NCBI RefSeq assembly: GCF_001653755.1
Contig: NZ_CP015125.1
Location: 2,365,501-2,429,500 of the forward strand
Direction: 5' to 3'
Source: Dokdonia donghaensis DSW-1
GTDB lineage: Bacteria > Bacteroidota > Bacteroidia > Flavobacteriales > Flavobacteriaceae
DNA: 64,000 nucleotides
This document shows positions 1 to 7,865 of the stretch, piece after piece. The position numbers and the translations under genes were made by a program. A model generated the notes under the pieces. The model worked only from the letters and a program-made list of their open reading frames with translations, was not told the origin of the DNA and did no database searches. How positions within the stretch are numbered: position 1 is the stretch's first letter; each line of letters starts with the position of its first letter.

Positions 1-1220
1 ACTTTATTCATATAGCTTTTTGCCCATCTTACGAGAGAAGTAGACTCACTATCTTTATAGGTACTTTCTATAAAATTTGCGACACCTTCAAAATCTATTT
101 TATAATCTCTTGTAACTCCTAGTTGTTTTGAAGAAACAGAAAACTTCTCATTACCTCCGTAAAAGATAAAGTCCATCGCCTCTTGTGGGATGCGTTCTAT
201 GGGGTCTGTAAGTTTAAAGTCAAAACGCTCTGCGATGAGCTGTAACTGTTTAAATATCCAGTTGTTCTTTTTTGGACCGTGTGGGTCAAGCCCTCCGGCA
301 TTTATAGACTTTTTAGGGTCTGGAACAATCTTTTTTGGGTTTACCTTATAAAGTTCACCTATACCGTTACAATTAGGACAAGCACCCTTAGGCGAATTAA
401 AAGAAAAATTATTAGGCTCAGGATTAGGGTATGAGATGCCAGAAGTAGGGCACATCAGGTTACGGCTAAAATAGCGTACCTCTTGTGTATCGTGATCTAG
501 TACCATAAGTACATCATCACCGTGATACATCGCAGTATTTATACTTTCGCGCAAGCGTTTACTATCCTCATCACTTTTTTTAACCTGCATACGGTCTATC
601 ACAATCTCAATGTCGTGCACCTTGTAGCGGTCCACCTTCATTCCTTTTGTAATATCACGTACTTCACCATCTACACGCACTTTTACAAATCCCTGCTTTG
701 CAATTTGTTCAAAAAGCTCCCTATAATGCCCCTTACGAGAGCGTATGGTAGGAGCGAGAATATTTATACGCTTACCCTCATAACTCTCTGTAATGAGCTC
801 CTGTATTTGCTCATCACTATAGCTCACCATTTTCTCCCCCGTATTGTACGAGTAAGCATCTGCTGCACGGGCATAGAGTAGGCGTAAGAAGTCGTAAATC
901 TCTGTAATAGTCCCCACGGTAGAACGCGGGCTTTTACTTGTGGTTTTTTGCTCAATGGCAATTACTGGAGATAAACCTAAAATTTGATCTACATCTGGAC
1001 GCTCTAATCCACCCAGAAATTGTCTAGCATAGGCCGAAAAGGTCTCAATATAACGGCGTTGTCCCTCTGCATAAATGGTATCAAAAGCCAGCGAACTCTT
1101 ACCACTACCCGAAAGACCGGTAATAACAACCAGTTTTTCTCTAGGTATCATTACATCAATATTCTTTAGGTTATGAGCGCGAGCACCATATACTTCAATA
1201 CGTTCTTCTTGTTCTATCAT
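1..1220 (-). CDS. uvrA: UvrA excinuclease ABC subunit A, N-terminal part (runs off window)
   Basis: This is the ATPase that recognises DNA damage and loads UvrB in nucleotide excision repair. About 406 codons are visible from the ATG at 1218-1220; the 3' end lies outside the window. The Walker A motif GLSGSGKS sits near residues 35-42, followed by the typical stretch FDTIYAEGQRRY and the run FSAYARQFL. The first zinc module is visible as CPTS near residue 257 and ACPNC about 22 residues later. Its first half has a serine where enterobacterial UvrA has the second cysteine. A degenerate copy of the dispersed palindrome (543-556) encodes RLRES inside the gene. The family call is very secure. Confidence 0.97.
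   Translation of the reverse strand, partial: MIEQEERIEVYGARAHNLKNIDVMIPREKLVVITGLSGSGKSSLAFDTIYAEGQRRYIETFSAYARQFLGGLERPDVDQILGLSPVIAIEQKTTSKSPRSTVGTITEIYDFLRLLYARAADAYSYNTGEKMVSYSDEQIQELITESYEGKRINILAPTIRSRKGHYRELFEQIAKQGFVKVRVDGEVRDITKGMKVDRYKVHDIEIVIDRMQVKKSDEDSKRLRESINTAMYHGDDVLMVLDHDTQEVRYFSRNLMCPTSGISYPNPEPNNFSFNSPKGACPNCNGIGELYKVNPKKIVPDPKKSINAGGLDPHGPKKNNWIFKQLQLIAERFDFKLTDPIERIPQEAMDFIFYGGNEKFSVSSKQLGVTRDYKIDFEGVANFIESTYKDSESTSLVRWAKSYMNK
543..556. repeat. Variant of the dispersed palindrome (ACTTTCGCGCAAGC)
   Basis: This 14-mer differs from GCTTTCGCGAAAGC at two positions and lies inside uvrA, where it encodes RLRES. The identical variant recurs on the other strand at 29645-29658 inside the exonuclease/GIY-YIG gene. 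Either it is a decayed copy of the palindrome, or chance similarity within conserved codons. Confidence 0.45.
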
Positions 1221-1323
1221 AGAATTTTAGGCAAGTAACAAATTTACCGCTTTAAGGCTTAATTAGAAAGTGAGTACTACTATAAGAGATTGTTAATATT
1301 AATGCCTGCAGCGTGGTTTTTTT

Positions 1324-1341
1324 ACGCTTTCGCGAAAGCGT
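1324..1341. repeat. Dispersed palindrome copy 1 (ACGCTTTCGCGAAAGCGT)
   Basis: A perfect 18-bp palindrome in the gap between uvrA and the small methyltransferase gene. It follows a short T-run, but it occurs elsewhere without any terminator context, so I treat it as a member of the dispersed family. Confidence 0.9.
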
Positions 1342-1383
1342 GATTCTACCCCATAAAACTATATGAAATTGCAAGATATTTTT

Positions 1384-1817
1384 TTAAAACAATAACGGAA
1401 TAAGACGGTAGGTTGTCTTCTTATATGCTTTATAGGTTGCTCCAAAATGACTTGACAACAGTTGCTCTTCTCTATAAATCTTTAAAACTAGAACTACGAC
1501 AAGTGCTATATATAGCATTGAATTTATAATACTCAAAGGAATAAAAGCAGCTGGGATAAAAAATAAGAGAATGCCTGTATACATAGGATTGCGCAAGATT
1601 TGATAAGGACCACGGCTTACTAAAGCCTCAGATTTAACCTCTGGCTGAATATTAAAATTACCGATACGCATTGCAAGCACTCCCCACAAAACTATCGCAA
1701 ACCCACAGACCTTAAAGAGCAAGGGTATACACTCCACACTAAAACTTGCTGAATTGTAGAGTAGGGGGCTATGAGTAAACCTTGAGCAATAACGAGTAGT
1801 AATGAAAATCGAGACAC
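1384..1817 (-). pseudogene. Isoprenylcysteine carboxyl methyltransferase-family membrane protein, apparently frameshifted
   Basis: The downstream part (1384-1737) reads from a GTG and has the hallmarks of the ICMT/PEMT-like methyltransferase family: AMRIGNFNIQPEV, SRGPYQILRNPMYTG, a long hydrophobic segment, an EE pair and the C-terminal YKAYKKTTYRLIP. The family normally has another hydrophobic segment in front. That segment is present but in a different frame: from a GTG at 1815-1817 the sequence reads SRFSLLLVIAQGLLIAPYS and on to about 1740, before this frame closes. A one-base slip near 1735-1745 would join the two. No ATG precedes the first segment. It is a membrane enzyme of unknown substrate, probably inactive if the frameshift is genuine, otherwise a truncated 117-residue protein. 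Confidence 0.65.
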
Positions 1818-1847
1818 GATAAGAAATTTACTAGGGTTTTGTGTATT

Positions 1848-1877
1848 AAAAAAGGGTTACGATAACGTAACCCTTTT
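1848..1877 (-). terminator. Hairpin terminator downstream of the acyl-CoA synthetase gene
   Basis: An 11-bp stem, AAAGGGTTACG paired with CGTAACCCTTT, has a 4-nt ATAA loop and A/T runs on both sides. It lies just after the stop of the minus-strand acyl-CoA synthetase gene and just before the methyltransferase remnant. Confidence 0.8.
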
Positions 1878-1884
1878 GATTGTT

Positions 1885-3663
1885 TTATAATCCGTAGATG
1901 TCATTATAAAGATGAACGTAGTTCTCTTTAATGATTTTACGTTTAAGCTTCATAGTAGGAGTGAGGTGACCACTCTCTACCGTCCAGGCATCTGGAGTAA
2001 GTCTAAAGGCTTTTACCTTTTCCCACTTTGCAAAGCTCTCGTTTGCCTCGTCAACTTCTTTTTGGTAACGTGCTTGAACTTCTGGATTTGCAATGAGATC
2101 TTTTTGTGAGGTGTAAGTCACATTTTTCATCTTTGCCCAGTCTTCTAGGAACTCAAAATTAGGTTGTATTAATGCAGCTGGCATTTTTTGCCCTTCACCT
2201 ATTACCATTATTTGCTCTATAAAACGTGATTGCTTAAATCTGTTTTCTAATAATTGTGGTGCAACATATTTACCACCAGATGTTTTAAACATTTCCTTCT
2301 TACGATCTGTAATTTTAAGGAAACCATCTTCATCTATATGACCTATATCACCCGTGTGGAAGTAGCCATTTTTAAGGACTTCGTTTGTCTTTTCTGCATC
2401 TTTATAATAACCTAGCATTACATTAGGTCCTTTTACAAGGATCTCTCCGTCTTCTGCTATTTTTACTTCTACGTCCTTTATAAGCTTTCCTACAGTACCT
2501 ATTCTAAAATTGCCACCTCGCATATCATTTACAGAACATACTGGTGATGTTTCGGTAAGACCGTAACCTTCCATAACACCCATCTGCGCAGCATTGTATA
2601 TTCTAGCTAGACGTGGTTGTAGTGCAGCACTACCAGAAGCAATCACTTTAAGATTACCTCCTAATGCCTCTTGCCATTTTGAAAAGATTAATTTACGGGC
2701 AATAGCAAGCTTACGCTCATATAACCATCCATTTTTACCATATGGCTCATATTCTAAACCTACATCTACAGCCCAGAAAAATAGTTTTTTCTTTATACCT
2801 GTAAGATCTGCTCCCTTTGCAATAATCTTGTCGTATACTTTCTCTAGTAGTCTAGGTACAGCTGTCATAATCTCAGGTTTTACCTCCTTAAGGTTGTCTG
2901 AGATAGTCTCTAGCGACTCTGCAAAGTAGATCGCAACGCTGTTGTATTGATACAGGTACGTAATCATACGCTCATATATGTGACAAATAGGTAGAAAGCT
3001 CAATGCCTTTATACCTTCTCCTGCAGTAGGTACACGTTCTGTACTTGATATAGCGTTACTCACAATATTTCTATGCGATAGCATTACACCTTTAGGTCTA
3101 CCAGTAGTTCCAGAGGTATAAATAAGCGTAGCAAGGTCATCTGTCTTTACAGAATCCATAAGCGCTTGTACTTCTGGTTGATTACTATCATTTGCTCCTT
3201 GATCTAAAACCTGTTGCCAGTTATCACAACCGTCTATATCATCAAAAGAGTATACCCCTTGTAATGATGGTACTTTATCCTGAGCTTCTCTAACTTTTGC
3301 TAGTGTTTCTGTACAAGAAACAAATACATATTTACTCTCAGAGTGGTTTAATACATAGGCATAATCTTCTGCAGAGATAGTAGGGTACATAGGCACGTTT
3401 TGAGCGCCTATTTGTAAGATACCTACATCACAAATATGCCATTCTGTACGGTTAGTCATCGAGATAACCGCTATTTTATCATTAGGTTTTACTCCTAATC
3501 GTAATAGACCTCTACTAAAAGCATTTGCTTTATCAATATATTCTTGCGTAGATGTCTTAATCCATTCTCCATTTACTTTCGTACAAAGGGCATCTGGCAG
3601 GTTGTTTGTTTCCAGTTGATGATAAGGAAAGTCAAATAATCTAGTAATTTCCATAAGTGTCAT
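1885..3663 (-). CDS. Long-chain fatty acid-CoA ligase (AMP-dependent synthetase)
   Basis: This enzyme activates long-chain fatty acids to acyl-CoA through an acyl-adenylate, feeding beta-oxidation or lipid synthesis. The 592-residue length fits the long-chain subgroup. The AMP/ATP loop YTSGTTGRPKGVMLSH lies near residues 182-197. GYGLTETSPVCS follows in the middle, and the C-terminal signature GDIGHIDEDGFLKITDRKKE with KTSGGKYVAP contains the conserved Asp and hinge Arg/Lys. There is no signal peptide, so it acts in the cytoplasm or at the inner membrane. Translation may start at the listed ATG or at the second Met three codons on. It appears monocistronic, with a hairpin terminator immediately downstream. 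Confidence 0.93.
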   Translation of the reverse strand: MTLMEITRLFDFPYHQLETNNLPDALCTKVNGEWIKTSTQEYIDKANAFSRGLLRLGVKPNDKIAVISMTNRTEWHICDVGILQIGAQNVPMYPTISAEDYAYVLNHSESKYVFVSCTETLAKVREAQDKVPSLQGVYSFDDIDGCDNWQQVLDQGANDSNQPEVQALMDSVKTDDLATLIYTSGTTGRPKGVMLSHRNIVSNAISSTERVPTAGEGIKALSFLPICHIYERMITYLYQYNSVAIYFAESLETISDNLKEVKPEIMTAVPRLLEKVYDKIIAKGADLTGIKKKLFFWAVDVGLEYEPYGKNGWLYERKLAIARKLIFSKWQEALGGNLKVIASGSAALQPRLARIYNAAQMGVMEGYGLTETSPVCSVNDMRGGNFRIGTVGKLIKDVEVKIAEDGEILVKGPNVMLGYYKDAEKTNEVLKNGYFHTGDIGHIDEDGFLKITDRKKEMFKTSGGKYVAPQLLENRFKQSRFIEQIMVIGEGQKMPAALIQPNFEFLEDWAKMKNVTYTSQKDLIANPEVQARYQKEVDEANESFAKWEKVKAFRLTPDAWTVESGHLTPTMKLKRKIIKENYVHLYNDIYGL

Positions 3664-3783
3664 TTAATTCGGTGACAAAATATGAAAAAATGCACGGTTT
3701 CTATTGAGATATTCTTAAAATAAGGCAGTAATTTTTACAATTTGGAGATATTGTATTGATTTTCTTTAAGATGCGTTTTAGAC

Positions 3784-6162
3784 TTAATTCTTGACTATTT
3801 TGAAAATTGCACTATTTTCAAGAGTTTTAAGCTCCAAAAAGTAAATTCCAGCGGTAAGGCTACTGTAATCTATAAAAGCATTTCCTTGTTGTTTTGTTGG
3901 TTTTAAAACTTCCTGTCCTAATACATTGTATACAATAGAACTATAAGATGGTAGCGTAGTACGTATAGTTAGTATGTCTTTAACAGGGTTAGGGAATAAC
4001 TTAAATGCGGCTTTCAAATCAACTTCTTCTACCTGAAGCGACTCATCTGTCACCAGTAAAAATGAAAGATCATCAAAATAAAAACCATCTCTTGTAACAC
4101 CACCATCAGAAACCAGTGTAAAGCGAGCCATTATAACCTCTCCAATATATTCACTCAGGTCTATCTCTTCATAAACCCATTCATCTTGTACGCCATCATA
4201 AAGAGGTTGTCCTATAGTTTGTGCATTTGTGCCAGCACTCGTGTAATTACCACATTGAGGCTCCCAAGTGCTACCATTATCTGTAGATATTTCAAACTGC
4301 ACATAGTCCCAGGTGCTTTCTATATCCCATCTCGTATAAAATGATACCATTGCAGCAGTCCCTGAAGAGAGATCTATAGGGTTAGACAACGATATTACAC
4401 TATTTTGATTATTTGAATAATTACCAGAAGGTGAGTCTGTAATAGAAGATGAAGGAGAGACAAACGTAGTATTTGTAACTCCCCAAGTTGTATTTTCATA
4501 ATTACTTAAATCGTTAGCTTCATCTGTAAATACATTATTTATTGCCCCATATATTTTAGTAATACGTATAGCATTGTCATAAAATCCATTATTAATAACT
4601 AAATCAAACTCAATTTGGTCACCAGCAACTACATCTTCGGTTAACGTATAGTTTATGGTTCCTGATACTGTTTCTAGAGGCGCAACATTTGTAAAATTTT
4701 CGGCATCACCATTACTTATGATATTACTTGAGACAGGATTGAAACTAATAGTAAAATCACCTGTACTATCAACTCCTAGACGCTTTAAATTAAATGAAGT
4801 TGAGAGGTTTGTACTCTCTCCTACGAGTGTATTTGTAGTTTCTACGAGAGCACCATAATTTGTAGCCATCTGTGCAGCCGTAAGATTCATAAACATCATA
4901 GCCTGAGAGGTAGTTATAATATCACTTGCTGGTGGCCAGAAAGAAGTCCCTATCTCTGGTGTAAAGGCAAAAATCTTATCGTGTGTACCCACAGTACCGT
5001 ACATAAAATCATCACTCTCACCTGCAAAGGGGTTATCTCTTATAGGGGTATAACCGTTTAGAGAAGTTAATTCTGCACCGATACCTTGATACAATCCATC
5101 ATCTGCTGTTGCTACATCTGCATAGCCAAATGGATAATACAACAACTCACCAAAGGTGTGATTATTAAGTGCCAGCACAAAGTTGTGTTGCTCTACAAAC
5201 CATTTTATAGCTTGGTTTTCTATCTCAGAAAAGGGACCTGTACCGTGATAAGTATTAGAGTTAGGGTTACTAGAGGAGCCAGCCCCACCCCACGAGCCAT
5301 TATTAGGATCGCCATTAATGTGGTAGTCATAATTTCTATTGTTATCTACACCGTTACCATTCTTTCTATTTTTACGCCATAGTCCGCCGCCGTTTGGGTC
5401 TGTAATTTGGTTATATAGATAACCGTCTGGATTAATAACGGGTATAAAATATAGTTCTGTATTATTAACTATAGATTGTACTTCAAGATCACTTTCATAA
5501 TTTTCTAGTAAATACCACATATAATAAACAAGCTGCATAAGTGACATAGGCTCTCTAGCGTGATGTATAGCTGTATATAAAACCTCTGGTTCTGTCTCGT
5601 CTACATTAGGATTATCACTTATTTTAAGCCAGTAAATAGGGTTTGAGCCTATAGATGGCGTTACAGATGTATCTGGCTGACCTTCTGTAAGAAAATCACT
5701 TATTTGTGCCTTAGTAGTTATAAGATTAGGATAAAGAGCTGCCATAGCGTCTACCTCGTCTAAAAATTCTTGATAAGTAAGATATCCTCCCATAGAACCT
5801 TGATTAAAATTTTCTGGAGTAGGGTAGTTGTTATTACTTGTCGTACAGTTTGTGTTCTGTGATTCTGATCTCATATGCTCATTTTGAGACCTATAATGGG
5901 CGGCTACATCATTGATAATGATTTCTACATCATATCCATTTTGTCTTGCAATGGCAATTTCATCTGTTGAGAAGTCTGAGATTATATATGTACCCTCCTT
6001 ATGTATACCGTGATCTGAAGCAATATCAAGGCTTTTAAGTTGAGTGAGAGTTTGATTTCCAGAAAATGAAATCTTAGCCTTGTGATATATTGTTGGGTTT
6101 TGTTGCGCTTTCGCGAAAGCGTAAATACATAATACACAAAGTATGCTGAGTAATTTTTTCAT
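3784..6162 (-). CDS. Secreted M14 zinc carboxypeptidase with T9SS sorting domain
   Basis: A large exported metallocarboxypeptidase, probably used to digest environmental protein. I place the start at the ATG at 6160-6162, where MKKLLSILCVLCIYAFAKA forms a signal peptide; an upstream in-frame Met exists 14 codons earlier. The peptidase domain carries zinc motif HAREP, then NPDGY, the substrate-binding NRNYDYH, a third zinc ligand in NNHTFGE and catalytic Glu in FTPEIGTSF. A beta-sandwich segment with WDYVQFEISTDNG and GFYFDDLSF resembles MAM/immune-inhibitor-type domains. The last roughly 75 residues (FKLFPNPVKDIL to FKIVKN) form a type A T9SS C-terminal sorting domain. The dispersed palindrome encodes the AFAKA of the signal peptide. 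Confidence 0.93.
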   Translation of the reverse strand: MKKLLSILCVLCIYAFAKAQQNPTIYHKAKISFSGNQTLTQLKSLDIASDHGIHKEGTYIISDFSTDEIAIARQNGYDVEIIINDVAAHYRSQNEHMRSESQNTNCTTSNNNYPTPENFNQGSMGGYLTYQEFLDEVDAMAALYPNLITTKAQISDFLTEGQPDTSVTPSIGSNPIYWLKISDNPNVDETEPEVLYTAIHHAREPMSLMQLVYYMWYLLENYESDLEVQSIVNNTELYFIPVINPDGYLYNQITDPNGGGLWRKNRKNGNGVDNNRNYDYHINGDPNNGSWGGAGSSSNPNSNTYHGTGPFSEIENQAIKWFVEQHNFVLALNNHTFGELLYYPFGYADVATADDGLYQGIGAELTSLNGYTPIRDNPFAGESDDFMYGTVGTHDKIFAFTPEIGTSFWPPASDIITTSQAMMFMNLTAAQMATNYGALVETTNTLVGESTNLSTSFNLKRLGVDSTGDFTISFNPVSSNIISNGDAENFTNVAPLETVSGTINYTLTEDVVAGDQIEFDLVINNGFYDNAIRITKIYGAINNVFTDEANDLSNYENTTWGVTNTTFVSPSSSITDSPSGNYSNNQNSVISLSNPIDLSSGTAAMVSFYTRWDIESTWDYVQFEISTDNGSTWEPQCGNYTSAGTNAQTIGQPLYDGVQDEWVYEEIDLSEYIGEVIMARFTLVSDGGVTRDGFYFDDLSFLLVTDESLQVEEVDLKAAFKLFPNPVKDILTIRTTLPSYSSIVYNVLGQEVLKPTKQQGNAFIDYSSLTAGIYFLELKTLENSAIFKIVKN
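6106..6121. repeat. Dispersed palindrome copy 2 (CGCTTTCGCGAAAGCG)
   Basis: A perfect palindrome inside the signal-peptide coding region of the M14 carboxypeptidase, read there as AFAKA. Confidence 0.9.
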
Positions 6163-6244
6163 CAAGGTTTCTTTAAAGCGGTAGCGCTTATAAAGATATA
6201 ACACTTATAGACTTGAATTTCCTACTTGAGAGAGTATATTAAAA

Positions 6245-6271
6245 AAGCCCAAGCTTAAAAAGCTTGGGCTT
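6245..6271 (-). terminator. Hairpin terminator downstream of the DJ-1/PfpI lipoprotein gene
   Basis: The perfect 12-bp inverted repeat AAGCCCAAGCTT / AAGCTTGGGCTT has a 3-nt loop and, read on the minus strand, a following T-run. It sits 26 bases past the end of the DJ-1-like gene. Confidence 0.85.
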
Positions 6272-6297
6272 AAGGTTATCCACTATTTTAGAGGGAA

Positions 6298-7095
6298 TTA
6301 TAGGGATAATTTATGTAATAATTTTTCAGCCACTAACTCAGATGATGCTGGGTTTTGACCTGTGATAAGAAGTCCATCTTCTACAGCAAACTCACCCCAG
6401 TCTGCAACCTTCTCATAGTTTGCACCATTTGCCTTAAGCATATCCTCTACTAAGAATGGTACTACATCTGTAAGCTGTACAGCTTCCTCTTCAGAATTTG
6501 TAAAGCCTGTTACCGTTTTTCCTTTTACAAGTGGAGACCCATCTTCATTTTTTGTGTTCTTGAAGATAGCTGGTGCGTGACATACAGCAGCTACTGGCTT
6601 ATTATGAGCATAGAAACTCTCTATAAGAGCAATTGAATTTTTATCTTCTGCAAGGTCCCATAATGGCCCGTGACCCCCTGGGTAAAATACCGCGTCATAA
6701 TCTTCTTGACTAACCGTCTCTAGCTTAATAGTAGCGGCAAGTTTATCTTGCGTTTCTTGATCTGCAAAGTATCTTTTGGTTGCAGGTGTTTGTGCGTCTT
6801 CTGTATTACTTTTTGGGTCTATAGGTGGTTGTCCACCTTTAGGCGAAGCAAGTGTGATGTCTACACCTTTGTCCTTAAGTAGGTAATATGGAGCAGCAAA
6901 CTCCTCTACCCAAAATCCAGTTTTTTCTCCTGTGTCTCCTAAGTCTTCGTGACTTGTTAAAACAAATAGTACCTTTTTCATAGTATTTTCTTTTTTTGAT
7001 TCTACATTAGTTAAAGTAGTTACTTCGGTTTCATTTGCTTGTTTACAAGACAATGCAACCGCAAGTAATACAATCGCTGTGAGCGTTTTTTTCAT
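6298..7095 (-). CDS. DJ-1/PfpI superfamily protein (Hsp31-like), predicted lipoprotein
   Basis: This belongs to the DJ-1/PfpI class I glutamine amidotransferase-like fold, closest in layout to Hsp31-type glyoxalase III/chaperone proteins. The nucleophile elbow AAVCHAPAIF holds the reactive Cys near residue 172, with the acidic partner in GFWVEEF and the motif FYPGGHGPLWDL. The N-terminus MKKTLTAIVLLAVALSC is a lipoprotein signal, which is unusual because most relatives are cytoplasmic. A second Met in NTMKKVLFVLTS lies exactly where a leaderless relative would begin, so a cytoplasmic form is possible. I chose the ATG at 7093-7095; another Met lies three codons upstream. The Crp-type regulator gene just upstream is co-oriented. 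The reaction is not assignable from sequence. Confidence 0.87.
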   Translation of the reverse strand: MKKTLTAIVLLAVALSCKQANETEVTTLTNVESKKENTMKKVLFVLTSHEDLGDTGEKTGFWVEEFAAPYYLLKDKGVDITLASPKGGQPPIDPKSNTEDAQTPATKRYFADQETQDKLAATIKLETVSQEDYDAVFYPGGHGPLWDLAEDKNSIALIESFYAHNKPVAAVCHAPAIFKNTKNEDGSPLVKGKTVTGFTNSEEEAVQLTDVVPFLVEDMLKANGANYEKVADWGEFAVEDGLLITGQNPASSELVAEKLLHKLSL

Positions 7096-7174
7096 TTGTA
7101 TCAATTTCTTAATACAAAAATACAGGGCTCAATTCTTCAAAAAATTGATTTATGATAATAAAAGGGGTTTTTAA

Positions 7175-7819
7175 CTATCCTTTAGCAATTTCCTTGCGTA
7201 TACGGCTTAAGCTTTCGGTAGTTATGCCTAAGTAAGATGCAATATGGTAGTTCTTTACTGTTTTTTCTATAGTAGGGTAGGTGGTAATAAAACTGTGGTA
7301 ACGCTCCCTGGCAGATAAGGAGATATTACCCAGAATACGCTTCTGAAAACTAGCAAAAGCTCCTTCCATTTTCTTTCTAAAAAAGGATTCTAGCGATGGG
7401 ATGTTCTCGTAGAGATTATCTAATTTTTCCTTAGGTAATTTATAAATCACCGCATCTTGAAGACACTCTATAGTGACAATGGCCGGTGCCTTTGTAAAGT
7501 ATGCTGTATAGTCACTTATCCACCAGTCATTTATGGCAAACATAAGTGTGTGTTCCTTACCCACAGTATCTGTAAAATAGGAGCGTAGACAGCCACTATG
7601 CACATAGTATTGATCTATTACAACCTGGTTTACATCTATAAGAATTTCTCCTTTTTTTACTTCAATGCGCTCCATCCCTTGATTTATAAGGTTTACGGCT
7701 ATAGTATCAAGATCTACGTTCTTAAAAATTTGCGTTATGATATTTTGATTTTCCAGAATTATAAAGTGTGTGGTTTGAGTAAATATACGCTTTCGCGAAA
7801 GCAAAATAAAAACTCCCAC
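7175..7819 (-). CDS. Crp/Fnr-family transcriptional regulator (start uncertain)
   Basis: A cyclic-nucleotide-binding-like beta-roll (from about MERIEVKKGEILIDVNQ to VIYKLPKEKL) is followed by a C-terminal winged-helix segment with YHIASYLGITTESLSRIRK as recognition helix. It probably senses a small signal and controls nearby genes; ligand residues for cAMP are not evident. The first 21 residues look unlike the family, include the palindrome-encoded LSRK, and start at a GTG that lies within the purL terminator hairpin. Homologues would be expected to begin around ENQNII, where only CTG (7754-7756) or ATT is available. The gene is therefore real, but its start is ambiguous. It lies 79 bases upstream of the DJ-1-like gene on the same strand. 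Confidence 0.85.
   Translation of the reverse strand: MGVFILLSRKRIFTQTTHFIILENQNIITQIFKNVDLDTIAVNLINQGMERIEVKKGEILIDVNQVVIDQYYVHSGCLRSYFTDTVGKEHTLMFAINDWWISDYTAYFTKAPAIVTIECLQDAVIYKLPKEKLDNLYENIPSLESFFRKKMEGAFASFQKRILGNISLSARERYHSFITTYPTIEKTVKNYHIASYLGITTESLSRIRKEIAKG
7788..7802. repeat. Dispersed palindrome copy 3 (CGCTTTCGCGAAAGC)
   Basis: A perfect 14-bp core in the 5' region of the Crp-type regulator gene. It is probably upstream of the true start; if translated it reads LSRK. Confidence 0.88.
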
Positions 7820-7845
7820 AATCTTTAAAAGAGCGTGGGAGTTTT
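7809..7845 (-). terminator. Hairpin terminator downstream of purL
   Basis: The 11-bp inverted repeat AAAACTCCCAC / GTGGGAGTTTT has a 15-nt loop and lies 20 bases past the purL stop codon. Confidence 0.82.
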
Positions 7846-7865
7846 AAATATGTTTTGACTTAAAA

